Shown: piece after piece, positions 56,198-64,000 of the stretch
Layout of the letters: each line of letters starts with the position of its first letter
How positions within the stretch are numbered: position 1 is the stretch's first letter
Origin: an uncultured Roseibium sp.
GTDB taxonomy: Bacteria; Pseudomonadota; Alphaproteobacteria; Rhizobiales; Stappiaceae
NCBI RefSeq assembly: GCF_947494555.1
Contig: NZ_CANLVF010000004.1
Location: 558,001 to 622,000 of the forward strand
Reading direction: 5' to 3'
DNA length: 64,000 nt
Translations under genes and position numbers: made by a program
The notes under the pieces: generated by a model
What the model was told of the DNA's origin: nothing
What the model saw: only the letters and a program-made list of their open reading frames with translations
Databases searched by the model: none

Positions 56198-56236
56198 GGC
56201 CCGGCAGGCTCCAATCTGCCGGGCCTCCCCTTTTTT
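56198..56236 (+). terminator. Porin terminator
   Basis: A perfect 10-bp stem GGCCCGGCAG / CTGCCGGGCC with an 8-nt loop, followed by TCCCC and six T. It lies 52 nt after the porin stop codon. Confidence 0.9.
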
Positions 56237-56286
56237 GGGGCAAGGCAATCTCCAGAGTCTCTTGTCAAACGAAGCGAGGCCGGACG

Positions 56287-56847
56287 CTAGGCCTGCACGC
56301 TGTTTTCTAGCAATTTTCTGAGCGGAGCGTATGAGCGGTCAATCTGCTCTTTTTCTTCGGTCTTTGTCCTGATCTGGTCGAATGACATCCTGATGAACTC
56401 GCACAGGTCATCGAAGTCGACACTTCCCAAGGCCAGCCTGTCCCGGAAGGGTTCCAGCACGCTCCCGATCGCTTGATTGCAAATGCGAACGATGTTTCTC
56501 TTCTTGTTCTTGTCGATGCCCTCCACAATCTGGAGGATCTCTTCGCCGTGCGGCATCTGCAACATCATTTCGCATGGCTTTGCGCTCAGGTGCCGGAATG
56601 CGACGTCCAGGCGTGCGCCCAGATCGTCCAGTTCCGAACATTCCTTGGATATGAGTCTCGCTGATTTACGCACGTGGTGCTCAACGGCGTCATAGATTAA
56701 CTGCTCTTTACAATCATAGGCGTTGTAGAGAGTTTGCCGCGCCACCCCCGCGGCTGTTGCGATTTCGCTCATCGTCGTCTTTTTCACACCGTAGTGAGAG
56801 AAAAGTTGAAGAGCGGTCTCAACAATCTTTATTTCTCGTTCGTTCAT
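56287..56847 (-). CDS. TetR/AcrR family repressor
   Basis: A 186-residue regulator with HTH IVETALQLFSHYGVKKTTMS, EIATAAGVARQTLYNAYDCK and a helical ligand domain rich in charged residues. It faces no gene directly on its upstream side; the next plus-strand gene begins about 460 nt on. Effector and targets unknown. Confidence 0.88.
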   Translation of the reverse strand: MNEREIKIVETALQLFSHYGVKKTTMSEIATAAGVARQTLYNAYDCKEQLIYDAVEHHVRKSARLISKECSELDDLGARLDVAFRHLSAKPCEMMLQMPHGEEILQIVEGIDKNKKRNIVRICNQAIGSVLEPFRDRLALGSVDFDDLCEFIRMSFDQIRTKTEEKEQIDRSYAPLRKLLENSVQA

Positions 56848-57310
56848 AAATGCCCCTGGACTTTTTCGTCTCTTATGGCGTTTGTAGAATCCCGTACGAT
56901 TTTAGTCTACATGAATGATAGTTAACTATCGTCGTTATTACCAAGGTCGCAAGAATTTCAACAACTTGAACTGTGCGCCGCCTGATAGGAAATGTGTACT
57001 ACTAGGTGTAAGTCTATTGGGTGCACGCTCAGAATCGTCCGACACTTCAGAAGGACAGGCAAAACGAAACCGGTACTTGATCAAGAGTTACGTGCGAATC
57101 AGAAGGTCTTGCGGCGACCGACATTCGGAGAGACTGTAAGGTGGTGAGCTGAGAGGCTCTGTTCGGCGCAACGGTGCCAAGCAATCATCTTGGGTAAGAA
57201 TTGAAGTTCACTTTTGCGTAAAAAGCGATTGGTCGTCCACGATCCGTTAGGGAATTGCGACCATTTTGAACATTGGCAGAAAGTGTTTGTTAACCTGTCG
57301 AGGACGCACC
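56848..57310. other. Intergenic region with a 14-bp palindrome
   Basis: 463 bases without a supported gene. It contains the perfect palindrome GATAGTTAACTATC at 56917-56930 and, before it, an inverted pair TGTAGA / TCTACA, both possible TetR sites. The short frames around 56915-57139 have no family features. Confidence 0.45.
56917..56930. promoter_or_regulatory. Candidate TetR autoregulatory site
   Basis: A perfect palindrome GATAGTTAACTATC, about 70 nt upstream of the TetR start codon. It is the only perfect dyad of this length seen in the gap. Confidence 0.4.
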
Positions 57311-58042
57311 GTGCTTAAGCAGTTCAAGTCGTTTTGTACCGTTGCCGGACTGATCATTCTGAGCGCCTGCTCCGCGTATGATTTTCCGGACCCGACACCG
57401 GAGGACTACGCCGTTCACGGTATCGACATCTCCAGGTGGCAAGGCGATATCGACTGGAACGAGGTCAAACGGTCTGGCGTCGCGTTTGCGTGGATCAAGG
57501 CGACGGAGGGCGGCGATCACGTCGATCCGAGATTTGCGCAAAACTGGATAGCGGCACGCAAGGCAGGTGTGCCGCGCGGGGCGTATCATTTCTATTATTT
57601 CTGCCGCCCGGTCGAGGAGCAGATCTCCTGGGTCAAGGAAGTGGTTCCGCAGGATCCGGAAGCTATTCCGCTGGTATTGGATATGGAGTGGAATGCCCAT
57701 TCCAAGACCTGCCAGCTTCGGCCTGAACGGTCGCAGATCGTGCGCGACATGAAAATATTCCTCGACGAAATGGAAAAGCACTACGGCAAACGACCGGTCA
57801 TCTACTCTTCGGTGGATTTTCACCGGGACCGGCTGGTCGGCGCCCTGAAAGGTGAGCAATTCTGGCTTCGATCGGTGGCGACGCACCCCAAGAACATCTA
57901 TGATCAGCGGGACGACTGGGTGTTCTGGCAGTATACGGCGGAAGGACGCATTCCCGGGATCAAGGGCGACGTCGATCGCAACGCATTTTTCGGAACACGG
58001 TCGCAATACCGCAGCTGGCTGAACGGTAATCTGAGGCGTTAA
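57311..58042 (+). CDS. GH25 family lysozyme, lipoprotein
   Basis: The GTG at 57311, after GAGGA, gives 243 residues with a lipoprotein signal and lipobox LSAC. The GH25 barrel follows: HGIDISRWQGDIDWNEVKRS, FAWIKATEGGDHVDPRFAQN, the YHFYYF strand, and catalytic acids in PLVLDMEWNAHS. It cleaves peptidoglycan N-acetylmuramyl links. In a free-living Gram-negative it may serve in wall remodelling or against competitors. An upstream ATG start at 57266 would spoil the lipoprotein signal. Confidence 0.9.
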   Translation: MLKQFKSFCTVAGLIILSACSAYDFPDPTPEDYAVHGIDISRWQGDIDWNEVKRSGVAFAWIKATEGGDHVDPRFAQNWIAARKAGVPRGAYHFYYFCRPVEEQISWVKEVVPQDPEAIPLVLDMEWNAHSKTCQLRPERSQIVRDMKIFLDEMEKHYGKRPVIYSSVDFHRDRLVGALKGEQFWLRSVATHPKNIYDQRDDWVFWQYTAEGRIPGIKGDVDRNAFFGTRSQYRSWLNGNLRR

Positions 58043-58100
58043 CGCGGATCCTCTGGCCGAGGCCGCAGCGCAAGCCTGTAGCCTTGTTCCGCGAACAGAC

Positions 58101-58592
58101 CTACTGAATCTTGATCTGGTGTGCGACGTCCTTGCCGTTGCTCACGGTGACCTGTTTGAAGCCGATCAGCTTGCAAAAATCGAGAAAATTCAATTCGTGC
58201 GGATGATTTGAGCGGGCGAAGAGTTCGGTTGACCTTGCAAGCGAAGTCAGAGACGCCAGCAGCGCCCGCATTCGGTACAGCGTGTCATACTGCCCATCGC
58301 CAGTGGCGACGATAATCAGCTTTTCAAGTTCTCCGCCTTTTGCAAACAGATGATACCCGGCGGAATGGTTTTGTTTGGTATGCTGACTTGCCAGGCCGAT
58401 CACGAAGGCTGCGCGCGACCTCTTCCTGGCGTCGCGTGAAACGGGGAGCTCCGAAATGTAGACTTCCCTTGTCTGGGGTTCGGGATAGTAATAGCCGGCG
58501 TGCGCGTCGAACGCTCTTGCCGCCGGCAAAGACGCCAATAGCATGGCGGTGGACACCGCGAGTGCGAATGCAAGCTTTTGAAAATACGCCAT
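58101..58592 (-). CDS. Exported hypothetical protein
   Basis: The ATG at 58592, with a GGGGGAG site, gives 163 residues: signal peptide (LAFALAVSTAMLLASLPAARA), then HAGYYYPEPQTREVYISELP, ARKRSRAAFVIGLASQHTKQ and IIVATGDGQYDTLYRMRALL. A conserved-looking periplasmic protein found in alphaproteobacteria; no catalytic motif recognised. Confidence 0.7.
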   Translation of the reverse strand: MAYFQKLAFALAVSTAMLLASLPAARAFDAHAGYYYPEPQTREVYISELPVSRDARKRSRAAFVIGLASQHTKQNHSAGYHLFAKGGELEKLIIVATGDGQYDTLYRMRALLASLTSLARSTELFARSNHPHELNFLDFCKLIGFKQVTVSNGKDVAHQIKIQ

Positions 58593-58803
58593 TTTGAGCT
58601 CCCCCCGCTTTGTCACTCGCTCATAGTGAAGCCGATAGAGACGTGCAAGGGCAAGGAGAAACTGATCCCGCTGCCACGAAGAACGCTTACTTCGGATGGA
58701 AGCGCTATATTTTCGCCATCTTGTCTACCCACATCTAAAGCGTGTGTGGGCTTGGCGCCCGGATACCTTGAAGATCCGGGCACAGGTTATTCGGAGATAA
58801 AAT

Positions 58804-59217
58804 ATGATAATCCGCTTGCCGCTGGCGCTGGCCGCCGTGGCTATGATGGCGATTCCGGCCGCTGCTCAATCCGGCCCCGCAATCGCTTATACGACAGCAA
58901 ACCTGAATATGCGCGCTGGTCCGGGAACGAACTATCCCGTGATTACGACGGTGCCACAGGGTGGTGGCGTTACGGTGTTTGGATGTACGGCGAATTTTTC
59001 GTGGTGCGATGCTGCATTTGCCAACGTAAAGGGCTGGGTGTCTGGAAAATACCTGAGCTACGGCGTTCAGGGGAACTATTACGGCCGTCCGCTTCCGAGT
59101 GCCGGTGTCTATATCGGCGTACCGCGCTACCAAAACAACTATCCGATCTACAGGCGCCCGCCACCGGTTGTCCGGCCGGTACAGCCAATCTACCCCCGCT
59201 ATCCTCGCCGCTATTGA
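58804..59217 (+). CDS. Exported SH3-like domain protein
   Basis: A 137-residue protein: signal peptide (LALAAVAMMAIPAAA), then a bacterial SH3 (SH3b) domain beginning TANLNMRAGPGTNYPVITTV and VKGWVSGKYLSYGVQG, and a Pro/Tyr/Arg-rich tail. SH3b domains bind wall peptides. The site CGGAG precedes the ATG. Stands alone between two minus-strand genes. Confidence 0.8.
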   Translation: MIIRLPLALAAVAMMAIPAAAQSGPAIAYTTANLNMRAGPGTNYPVITTVPQGGGVTVFGCTANFSWCDAAFANVKGWVSGKYLSYGVQGNYYGRPLPSAGVYIGVPRYQNNYPIYRRPPPVVRPVQPIYPRYPRRY

Positions 59218-59227
59218 CGGCGCAGAC

Positions 59228-59821
59228 TTAGCTTCCTGGTTTTGGAGCCGCCAAAACCAGCGACCAGAACACCTTATGCTTGGCATTGGGCGAATATGCC
59301 GTGGCGATGCCAAGCCGGGTGGCGTCACCCGTCAAAAGCACTTCATTGTGTTTAGGGGATTCCCGCCAGCCGGAAAAAGCTTCAGCAAATGTCCGGTACC
59401 CTGCACTCACATTTTCCGCTGCCGCGGTCTTGGGTTCGCCGATCGCTGACATGCGTGTTGCCAATTGCTGGTCGGGTGCAAGTGAGGCCTGTACGCTGCC
59501 CGCCTTTGCCATCGCATCTGCCTGCGATTTTGCAATGCCGGTGAGCTGCGCGTCGGGTGTAACAGCGGAAAGGCCGTTGTTGATCCGGTACTGTGAGATC
59601 ATCTGGGCGGCTGTTGTCGCATCGACCTCACCGTCAACCCGTGCAAGATCCTTGTAGAAGGGCGGTGTTTGAAAGCGTTCGCTCTGGCAAGCGACAATGA
59701 AAAGCACCGCCATTGCGGCAAGCGCGTGTTTTGCGGCTTTAAAACCAGACTGGGTAGCGATCGACAGGGGAACTACTCCAAAGCGCGTGATTCGAATTTG
59801 ATCCTTCGGTAATGCGGTCAC
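59228..59821 (-). CDS. CAP-domain (SCP-like) lipoprotein
   Basis: 197 residues from a GTG at 59821. A lipoprotein signal ends in the lipobox IVAC (residues about 27-46), followed by a CAP domain: ISQYRINNGLSAVTPDAQLT, QADAMAKAGSV, AAENVSAGYRTFAEAFSGWR and SPKHNEVLLTGDATRLGIAT. Bacterial CAP proteins have poorly known roles in the envelope. The exact start is uncertain because the residues before the signal are unusually long. Confidence 0.8.
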   Translation of the reverse strand: MTALPKDQIRITRFGVVPLSIATQSGFKAAKHALAAMAVLFIVACQSERFQTPPFYKDLARVDGEVDATTAAQMISQYRINNGLSAVTPDAQLTGIAKSQADAMAKAGSVQASLAPDQQLATRMSAIGEPKTAAAENVSAGYRTFAEAFSGWRESPKHNEVLLTGDATRLGIATAYSPNAKHKVFWSLVLAAPKPGS

Positions 59822-59949
59822 ATCGAAGCAGAATTGGGGCAGACGTAAACTGATCTGTGGTCAACGAAATTGGCCAGTCCCCTATCGGGACTGGCCAGGC
59901 TGCACAAGACGTCGGGCTCGTTGGACCGCGCCTTTCGGGGAGCTCTTTG

Positions 59950-61245
59950 CTAGCGCTTTCCGGCGTCGAGAACGTCCTCAAGCGTGCGCAAACCGGTTGT
60001 GGGTGCGGAGACCAGAACCGACATGTTTCCAGGCGCGTGCTGGTTCTTCCACATCTTCGTATGGGCCTTGGGGATCTGGTCCCAGGGAAAGACTTCGGAC
60101 ATGTAAGGGTCGATACGGCGCTCGATCATCAGCTTGTTGGCGGACGCAGCCTGTTTCAGGTGGGCGAAGTGCGAGCCCTGAAGACGCTTCTGGTGCATCC
60201 ACATGTAGCGGACGTCGAACGTGCAATTGAACCCGGATGTTCCTGCGCAGATCACCACCATGCCGCCCTTCTTGCAGACAAAGGTCGAGATCGGGAACGT
60301 CGCCTCACCGGGATGTTCAAAGACGATATCGACGTTGTTGCCCTTGCCGGTGAACTCCCAGATCGCCTTGCCGAACTTGCGGGCTTCCTTGAACCATTCG
60401 CCGTATTCCGGTGAACCGACCTTCGGCAGCTGCCCCCAGCAATTGAAATCCTTGCGGTTGATGACGCCTTTCGCGCCAAGTTCCAGAACAAACTGCCGCT
60501 TGTCTTCGTCGGAGATGACGCCGATTGCGTTCGCGCCGGCCGCCGTGATCAGCTGGATCGCGTAGGAGCCGAGACCGCCCGAGGCACCCCAGACCAACAC
60601 GTTCTGTCCGGGCTTGAGTTCGTGAGGATGGTGGCCGAATAACATCCGGTAGGCTGTTGCGAGCGTGAGCGTATAACAGGCGCTTTCTTCCCAGGTAAGG
60701 TGTTTCGGCCGCGGCATAAGCTGCTGCGCCTGCGCACGGGTGAACTGGGCGAAGGAGCCGTCCGGTGTTTCGTAGCCCCAGATACGCTGGGTGTTGGAGA
60801 ACATCGGGTCGCCGCCGTTGCACTCCTCGTCGTCGCCGTCGTCCTGATTGCAGTGGATGACGACCTCGTCGCCCACCTTCCAGCGCTTGACCTTGTCTCC
60901 GACCGCCCAGACGATCCCGGAAGCGTCCGAGCCGGCAATATGGTACGGCGCGCCATGGCCGTCGAAAGGACTGATCGGTTCCCCGAGGCCGGCCCAGATG
61001 CCGTTGTAGTTGACCCCGGCTGCCATCACCAGGACCAGAACCTCATGGCTATCGAGTTCCCAGGTCGGTACGACCTCCAACTGCATTGCATCTTCAGGAG
61101 CTCCGTGACGCTCACGGCGGATCGCCCACGCGTACATGTTTTTCGGGACATGACCGAGTGGTGGGATTTCACCGATTTCATAAAGATCTTTCACCGGAGC
61201 ATCCTCACGCGTTCGGTTGTCATTGGCTTCGGCTGTAGCTGTCAT
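59950..61245 (-). CDS. ccr: Crotonyl-CoA carboxylase/reductase
   Basis: A 431-residue medium-chain reductase of the carboxylating type: GVNYNGIWAGLGEPISPFDG, YHIAGSDASGIVWAVGDKVK, VLVWGASGGLGSYAIQLITA, and the C-terminal GSHFAHLKQAASANKLMIER. It reduces crotonyl-CoA with NADPH while fixing CO2 to give (2S)-ethylmalonyl-CoA, the key step of the ethylmalonyl-CoA pathway. The site GGGAGGGG precedes the ATG. Divergent from ecm, which catalyses a later step of the same pathway. Confidence 0.97.
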   Translation of the reverse strand: MTATAEANDNRTREDAPVKDLYEIGEIPPLGHVPKNMYAWAIRRERHGAPEDAMQLEVVPTWELDSHEVLVLVMAAGVNYNGIWAGLGEPISPFDGHGAPYHIAGSDASGIVWAVGDKVKRWKVGDEVVIHCNQDDGDDEECNGGDPMFSNTQRIWGYETPDGSFAQFTRAQAQQLMPRPKHLTWEESACYTLTLATAYRMLFGHHPHELKPGQNVLVWGASGGLGSYAIQLITAAGANAIGVISDEDKRQFVLELGAKGVINRKDFNCWGQLPKVGSPEYGEWFKEARKFGKAIWEFTGKGNNVDIVFEHPGEATFPISTFVCKKGGMVVICAGTSGFNCTFDVRYMWMHQKRLQGSHFAHLKQAASANKLMIERRIDPYMSEVFPWDQIPKAHTKMWKNQHAPGNMSVLVSAPTTGLRTLEDVLDAGKR

Positions 61246-61531
61246 TCATCCCCTCCCAGGGCTTAAGGAGTGCGCGCTTAACTTCGCAACTGCACAAGGC
61301 TCGAACGTCTCGAAACCCTGTTTCACGCAACTATTGTTCAAAAACGAGCTTCGATCTATACGACTATTGCTTAACTTGCGTTTTAATGCCAAGCATATTT
61401 TGCATTGCACAGAAGGATTTCGCATGCGCGTAATCTCAGGCACACTATTGCCGGACCGGGAGATCCGGCTGTTTCTGGACCTGCGAATACGAATAAGGCA
61501 GGCAGAATAAGGTCTTAGGAGGAGTATCGGT
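61246..61531. promoter_or_regulatory. Divergent ccr-ecm promoter region
   Basis: A 286-bp gap between two pathway genes that are read outward. It is AT-richer than the coding DNA and contains TTTTGCATTGCACA near 61399 and several GCAA/TTGC half-sites. A pathway regulator probably acts here, but no defined binding site was established. Confidence 0.5.
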
Positions 61532-63529
61532 ATGAGCCATGCAGGTGAGAAGCAAACGGAACGGGATCGGGCCTGGATTTTCCGCACCTATGCAGGACAT
61601 TCCACAGCCGCGGAATCAAACAAGCTTTACCGTGGAAATCTCGCCAAAGGGCAGACCGGACTGTCCGTCGCCTTCGATCTGCCGACCCAGACCGGATACG
61701 ATCCGGATGACATGCTTTCGCGCGGCGAAGTTGGCAAGGTGGGCGTTCCGGTTACCCATCTGGGAGACATGCACACGCTTTTCAACGAGATCCCCCTGGA
61801 ACGCATGAACACGTCGATGACGATCAATGCGACGGCGCCATGGCTTCTCTCGCTTTACATTGCAGCCGCCGATGAACAGGGCGCCGACCGTAAACTTCTC
61901 TCCGGAACGACCCAGAACGACATCATCAAGGAATACCTGTCCCGAGGGACCTACGTGTTCCCTCCGGCGCCGTCCCTGAAACTGACAACGGATGTCATCG
62001 CCTGGACCTATTCCAACATGCCCAAGTGGAATCCGATGAACGTCTGCTCCTACCATTTGCAGGAAGCGGGTGCGACACCAGTCCAGGAACTATCCTTCGC
62101 ACTGGCAACGGCGGTCGCGATCCTGGACTCGATGAAAGCAAGCGGTGCCATCCCGGAAGAGGACTTTCCGAAGGCCGTCGGCCGGATTTCTTTTTTCGTC
62201 AACGCCGGCATGCGTTTCGTCACCGAAATGTGCAAGATGCGCGCGTTCACCGAGCTTTGGGACGAAATCTGCCGGGAGCGCTACGGTGTCGAGGACGAGC
62301 GCTACCGGCGCTTCCGGTACGGTGTTCAGGTCAATTCTCTCGGCTTGACGGAGCAGCAGCCGGAAAACAATGTCTACCGGATACTTGTTGAAATGCTCGC
62401 CGTGGTGTTGTCGAAAAACGCGCGTGCGCGGGCGGTTCAGCTCCCGGCCTGGAACGAAGCTCTCGGTTTGCCGCGCCCTTTCGATCAGCAATGGTCCCTC
62501 AGGATGCAGCAGATCATGGCATACGAGACAGATCTTCTCGAATATGCCGACATCTTCGACGGTTCCGCGGAAATCACGAAAAAAGTCGATGCCCTCAAGG
62601 CTGAGGCACGGGAAGAACTGGCCCGGATCGATGCCATGGGTGGCGCTGTGGCGGCGGTCGATTCCAGTTACATGAAACGTCAGCTTGTCGAAGCCAACTC
62701 AGCGCGCCTTGCCGCGATTGAGGCAGGCGACCAGGTTGTCGTCGGCGTCAACAAGTGGACGGACAGTGAACCGTCTCCGCTCGCGACAGGAGAGGATGGC
62801 GCGATCCTGACCGTGCCGGAGCACGTGGAAGAAGAGGCGATCGAAAAGGTCAAGGCCTGGCGCGAAACGCGTGATGATGCGGCGGTGGCGGCAGCGCTGT
62901 CGGATCTCAAGGCAGCCGCTCAGGAAGGCCGCAATGTGATGGAGCCATCGATCGCCGCTGCAAAGGCCGGTGTCACCACTGGCGAATGGGGGCGAACCCT
63001 TCGGGACGTGTTCGGGGAATACAGGGCACCCACTGGTGTCGGGCAAGCAGTCCGCGACGATGCCGGTGACCTTGCGACGGTGCGCAATCATGTCGACGCC
63101 GTCTCGGAGAAACTTGGCCGCCGGCTGAAGTTTCTTGTCGGGAAGCCAGGCCTGGACGGTCACTCAAACGGCGCGGAGCAGATTGCCGTGCGCGCGCGCG
63201 ATTGTGGCATGGAGGTCGTTTACGAGGGCATCCGGTTAACGCCGGCTCAGATCGTCAATGCGGCGGTTGAGGAAGACGTTCACGTGATCGGCCTGTCGAT
63301 CCTTTCGGGCTCTCATCTCGCACTTGTCCGCGACGTCATGGACCGCTTGCGTGCATCCGGTTCGGATGACATTCCGGTCGTCGTTGGCGGCATTATTCCC
63401 GACGAGGATGCAGCGCAACTGAAGGCAATGGGTGTTGCCGCGGTCTATACGCCCAAGGATTTCCAGCTGACCGATATCATGGCGGATGTCGTCAAGATCG
63501 TCGGAAATGCAGGAGAAAAAGCCGCCTGA
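61532..63529 (+). CDS. ecm: Ethylmalonyl-CoA mutase
   Basis: A 665-residue B12-dependent mutase. The N-terminal substrate domain includes FRTYAGHSTAAESNKLYRGN, LAKGQTGLSVAFDLPTQTGY and GTTQNDIIKEYLSRGTYVFP. The C-terminal B12 domain has the DxHxxG signature in KPGLDGHSNGAEQIAVRARD. Length and context (ccr across the promoter) point to ethylmalonyl-CoA to methylsuccinyl-CoA conversion and not methylmalonyl-CoA mutase, which is longer. The site AGGAGG precedes the ATG. Confidence 0.95.
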   Translation: MSHAGEKQTERDRAWIFRTYAGHSTAAESNKLYRGNLAKGQTGLSVAFDLPTQTGYDPDDMLSRGEVGKVGVPVTHLGDMHTLFNEIPLERMNTSMTINATAPWLLSLYIAAADEQGADRKLLSGTTQNDIIKEYLSRGTYVFPPAPSLKLTTDVIAWTYSNMPKWNPMNVCSYHLQEAGATPVQELSFALATAVAILDSMKASGAIPEEDFPKAVGRISFFVNAGMRFVTEMCKMRAFTELWDEICRERYGVEDERYRRFRYGVQVNSLGLTEQQPENNVYRILVEMLAVVLSKNARARAVQLPAWNEALGLPRPFDQQWSLRMQQIMAYETDLLEYADIFDGSAEITKKVDALKAEAREELARIDAMGGAVAAVDSSYMKRQLVEANSARLAAIEAGDQVVVGVNKWTDSEPSPLATGEDGAILTVPEHVEEEAIEKVKAWRETRDDAAVAAALSDLKAAAQEGRNVMEPSIAAAKAGVTTGEWGRTLRDVFGEYRAPTGVGQAVRDDAGDLATVRNHVDAVSEKLGRRLKFLVGKPGLDGHSNGAEQIAVRARDCGMEVVYEGIRLTPAQIVNAAVEEDVHVIGLSILSGSHLALVRDVMDRLRASGSDDIPVVVGGIIPDEDAAQLKAMGVAAVYTPKDFQLTDIMADVVKIVGNAGEKAA

Positions 63530-63672
63530 GGTTCGACACCCGAAACAGTTGAAGCGCTATTCTCGCAGATGAGACAATGGGTTAACCTTACGTAAAGAAT
63601 TGTTAACGCTTTGTTGAGACACTGTTCCAATTCCGCCAGAAGGCGGAGTTCTCTGACGGCCAGGAGGCCACA

Positions 63673-64000
63673 ATGGCGACGACGATCGACAGGCCGCAAT
63701 CGGCCCAGGTCGTGGCGCATGCGACAGAGTATCCTGCGGACAGGGACGGCGATGGGACCGGCTATGACCGCAGAGGCAAGCGTAACAGTGCGCAGCGACA
63801 CGAAACCGACACCGGCAGCTCCTCAGACGGACCTGCGGTTCTAATAGATGCCCACCAGAGCGACGATCACACCCTGGACGGCGTGGCTGCCTACCGCGCT
63901 GCAGCCTTGCAGGCAATGGAACCTGGCATCGATCACGGTCCGGTTCATCCGATGCGGAGTTCGCTGGAGGGCATTGCTCCCTCTGACATCCGTCATGCCT
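63673..64000 (+). CDS. Partial unknown protein
   Basis: From an ATG at 63673, with AGGAGG 7 nt upstream, the frame is open to the right edge (109 residues seen). It reads MATTIDRPQSAQVVAHATEY and then a Asp/Gly/Arg-rich low-complexity part, followed by DDHTLDGVAAYRAAALQAME. No family recognised. The N-terminal half looks disordered. The gene lies 143 nt after ecm and may be in its transcript. Confidence 0.65.
   Translation, partial: MATTIDRPQSAQVVAHATEYPADRDGDGTGYDRRGKRNSAQRHETDTGSSSDGPAVLIDAHQSDDHTLDGVAAYRAAALQAMEPGIDHGPVHPMRSSLEGIAPSDIRHA

Overview
The window looks like an alphaproteobacterial chromosome, most probably a marine member of the Stappiaceae (Roseibium/Labrenzia type). The support is a Rhizobiales-type porin, three enzymes of the ethylmalonyl-CoA pathway, an IalB-like protein, fused TAXI-TRAP transport, a VPLPA-CTERM surface protein and generally GC-rich codon use. 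The genus is an inference from gene content. No rRNA, tRNA, CRISPR array or complete insertion sequence was found.

Layout. 1-7.4 kb: partial LuxR-type regulator, mesaconyl-CoA hydratase, LysE-type exporter, TetR/cupin pair, a secreted C-type lectin with a VPLPA-CTERM sorting tail (plus a decayed second copy of that tail), a GlxA regulator and the first copy of a duplicated alpha/beta hydrolase. 7.4-8.1 kb: a decayed IS110-family transposase. 8.7-12.5 kb: a Crp/Fnr regulator among small stress-type or hypothetical proteins and a transglutaminase-like protein. 12.5-15.6 kb: second hydrolase copy with its methyltransferase neighbour, then a winged-helix/hydrolase gene cut by one in-frame amber codon. 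15.7-18.9 kb: a glutathione transferase, then a DarTG toxin-antitoxin island lying between two imperfect direct repeats derived from the 3' end of a GntR gene. 19-23.6 kb: GntR-SDR facing a TAXI-TRAP transporter.

23.7-31.3 kb: endonuclease-family membrane protein, a two-gene candidate toxin/immunity operon, M20 amidohydrolase, AraC regulator, typA. 31.5-39.9 kb: MarR-MFS, folP-folK, an Fe-S protein, argG, and a DUF3302-HlyD-NodT export operon. 40-42 kb: three copies of a composite palindromic repeat around a small membrane protein. 42-48.3 kb: TetR facing a two-subunit molybdenum hydroxylase, a cytochrome P460-like protein, rlmN, an IalB-like protein. 48.6-54.4 kb: ECF sigma factor, an MFS pump behind a SoxR-type operator, an RNA methyltransferase, a quinone oxidoreductase, a probable (R)-selective-type transaminase, xth. 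55-59.8 kb: porin, TetR and small exported proteins including a GH25 lysozyme and a CAP-domain lipoprotein. 60-64 kb: crotonyl-CoA carboxylase/reductase facing ethylmalonyl-CoA mutase, then an unknown gene running off the right edge.

Functionally, ccr, ecm and mesaconyl-CoA hydratase are three steps of one acetyl-CoA assimilation route. DarTG is a defence or addiction module. The 25-26.6 kb pair is the best candidate for something not clearly described. Much of the remainder is transport and one-component regulation, with several divergent regulator/target pairs whose intergenic dyads are recorded as candidate operators.
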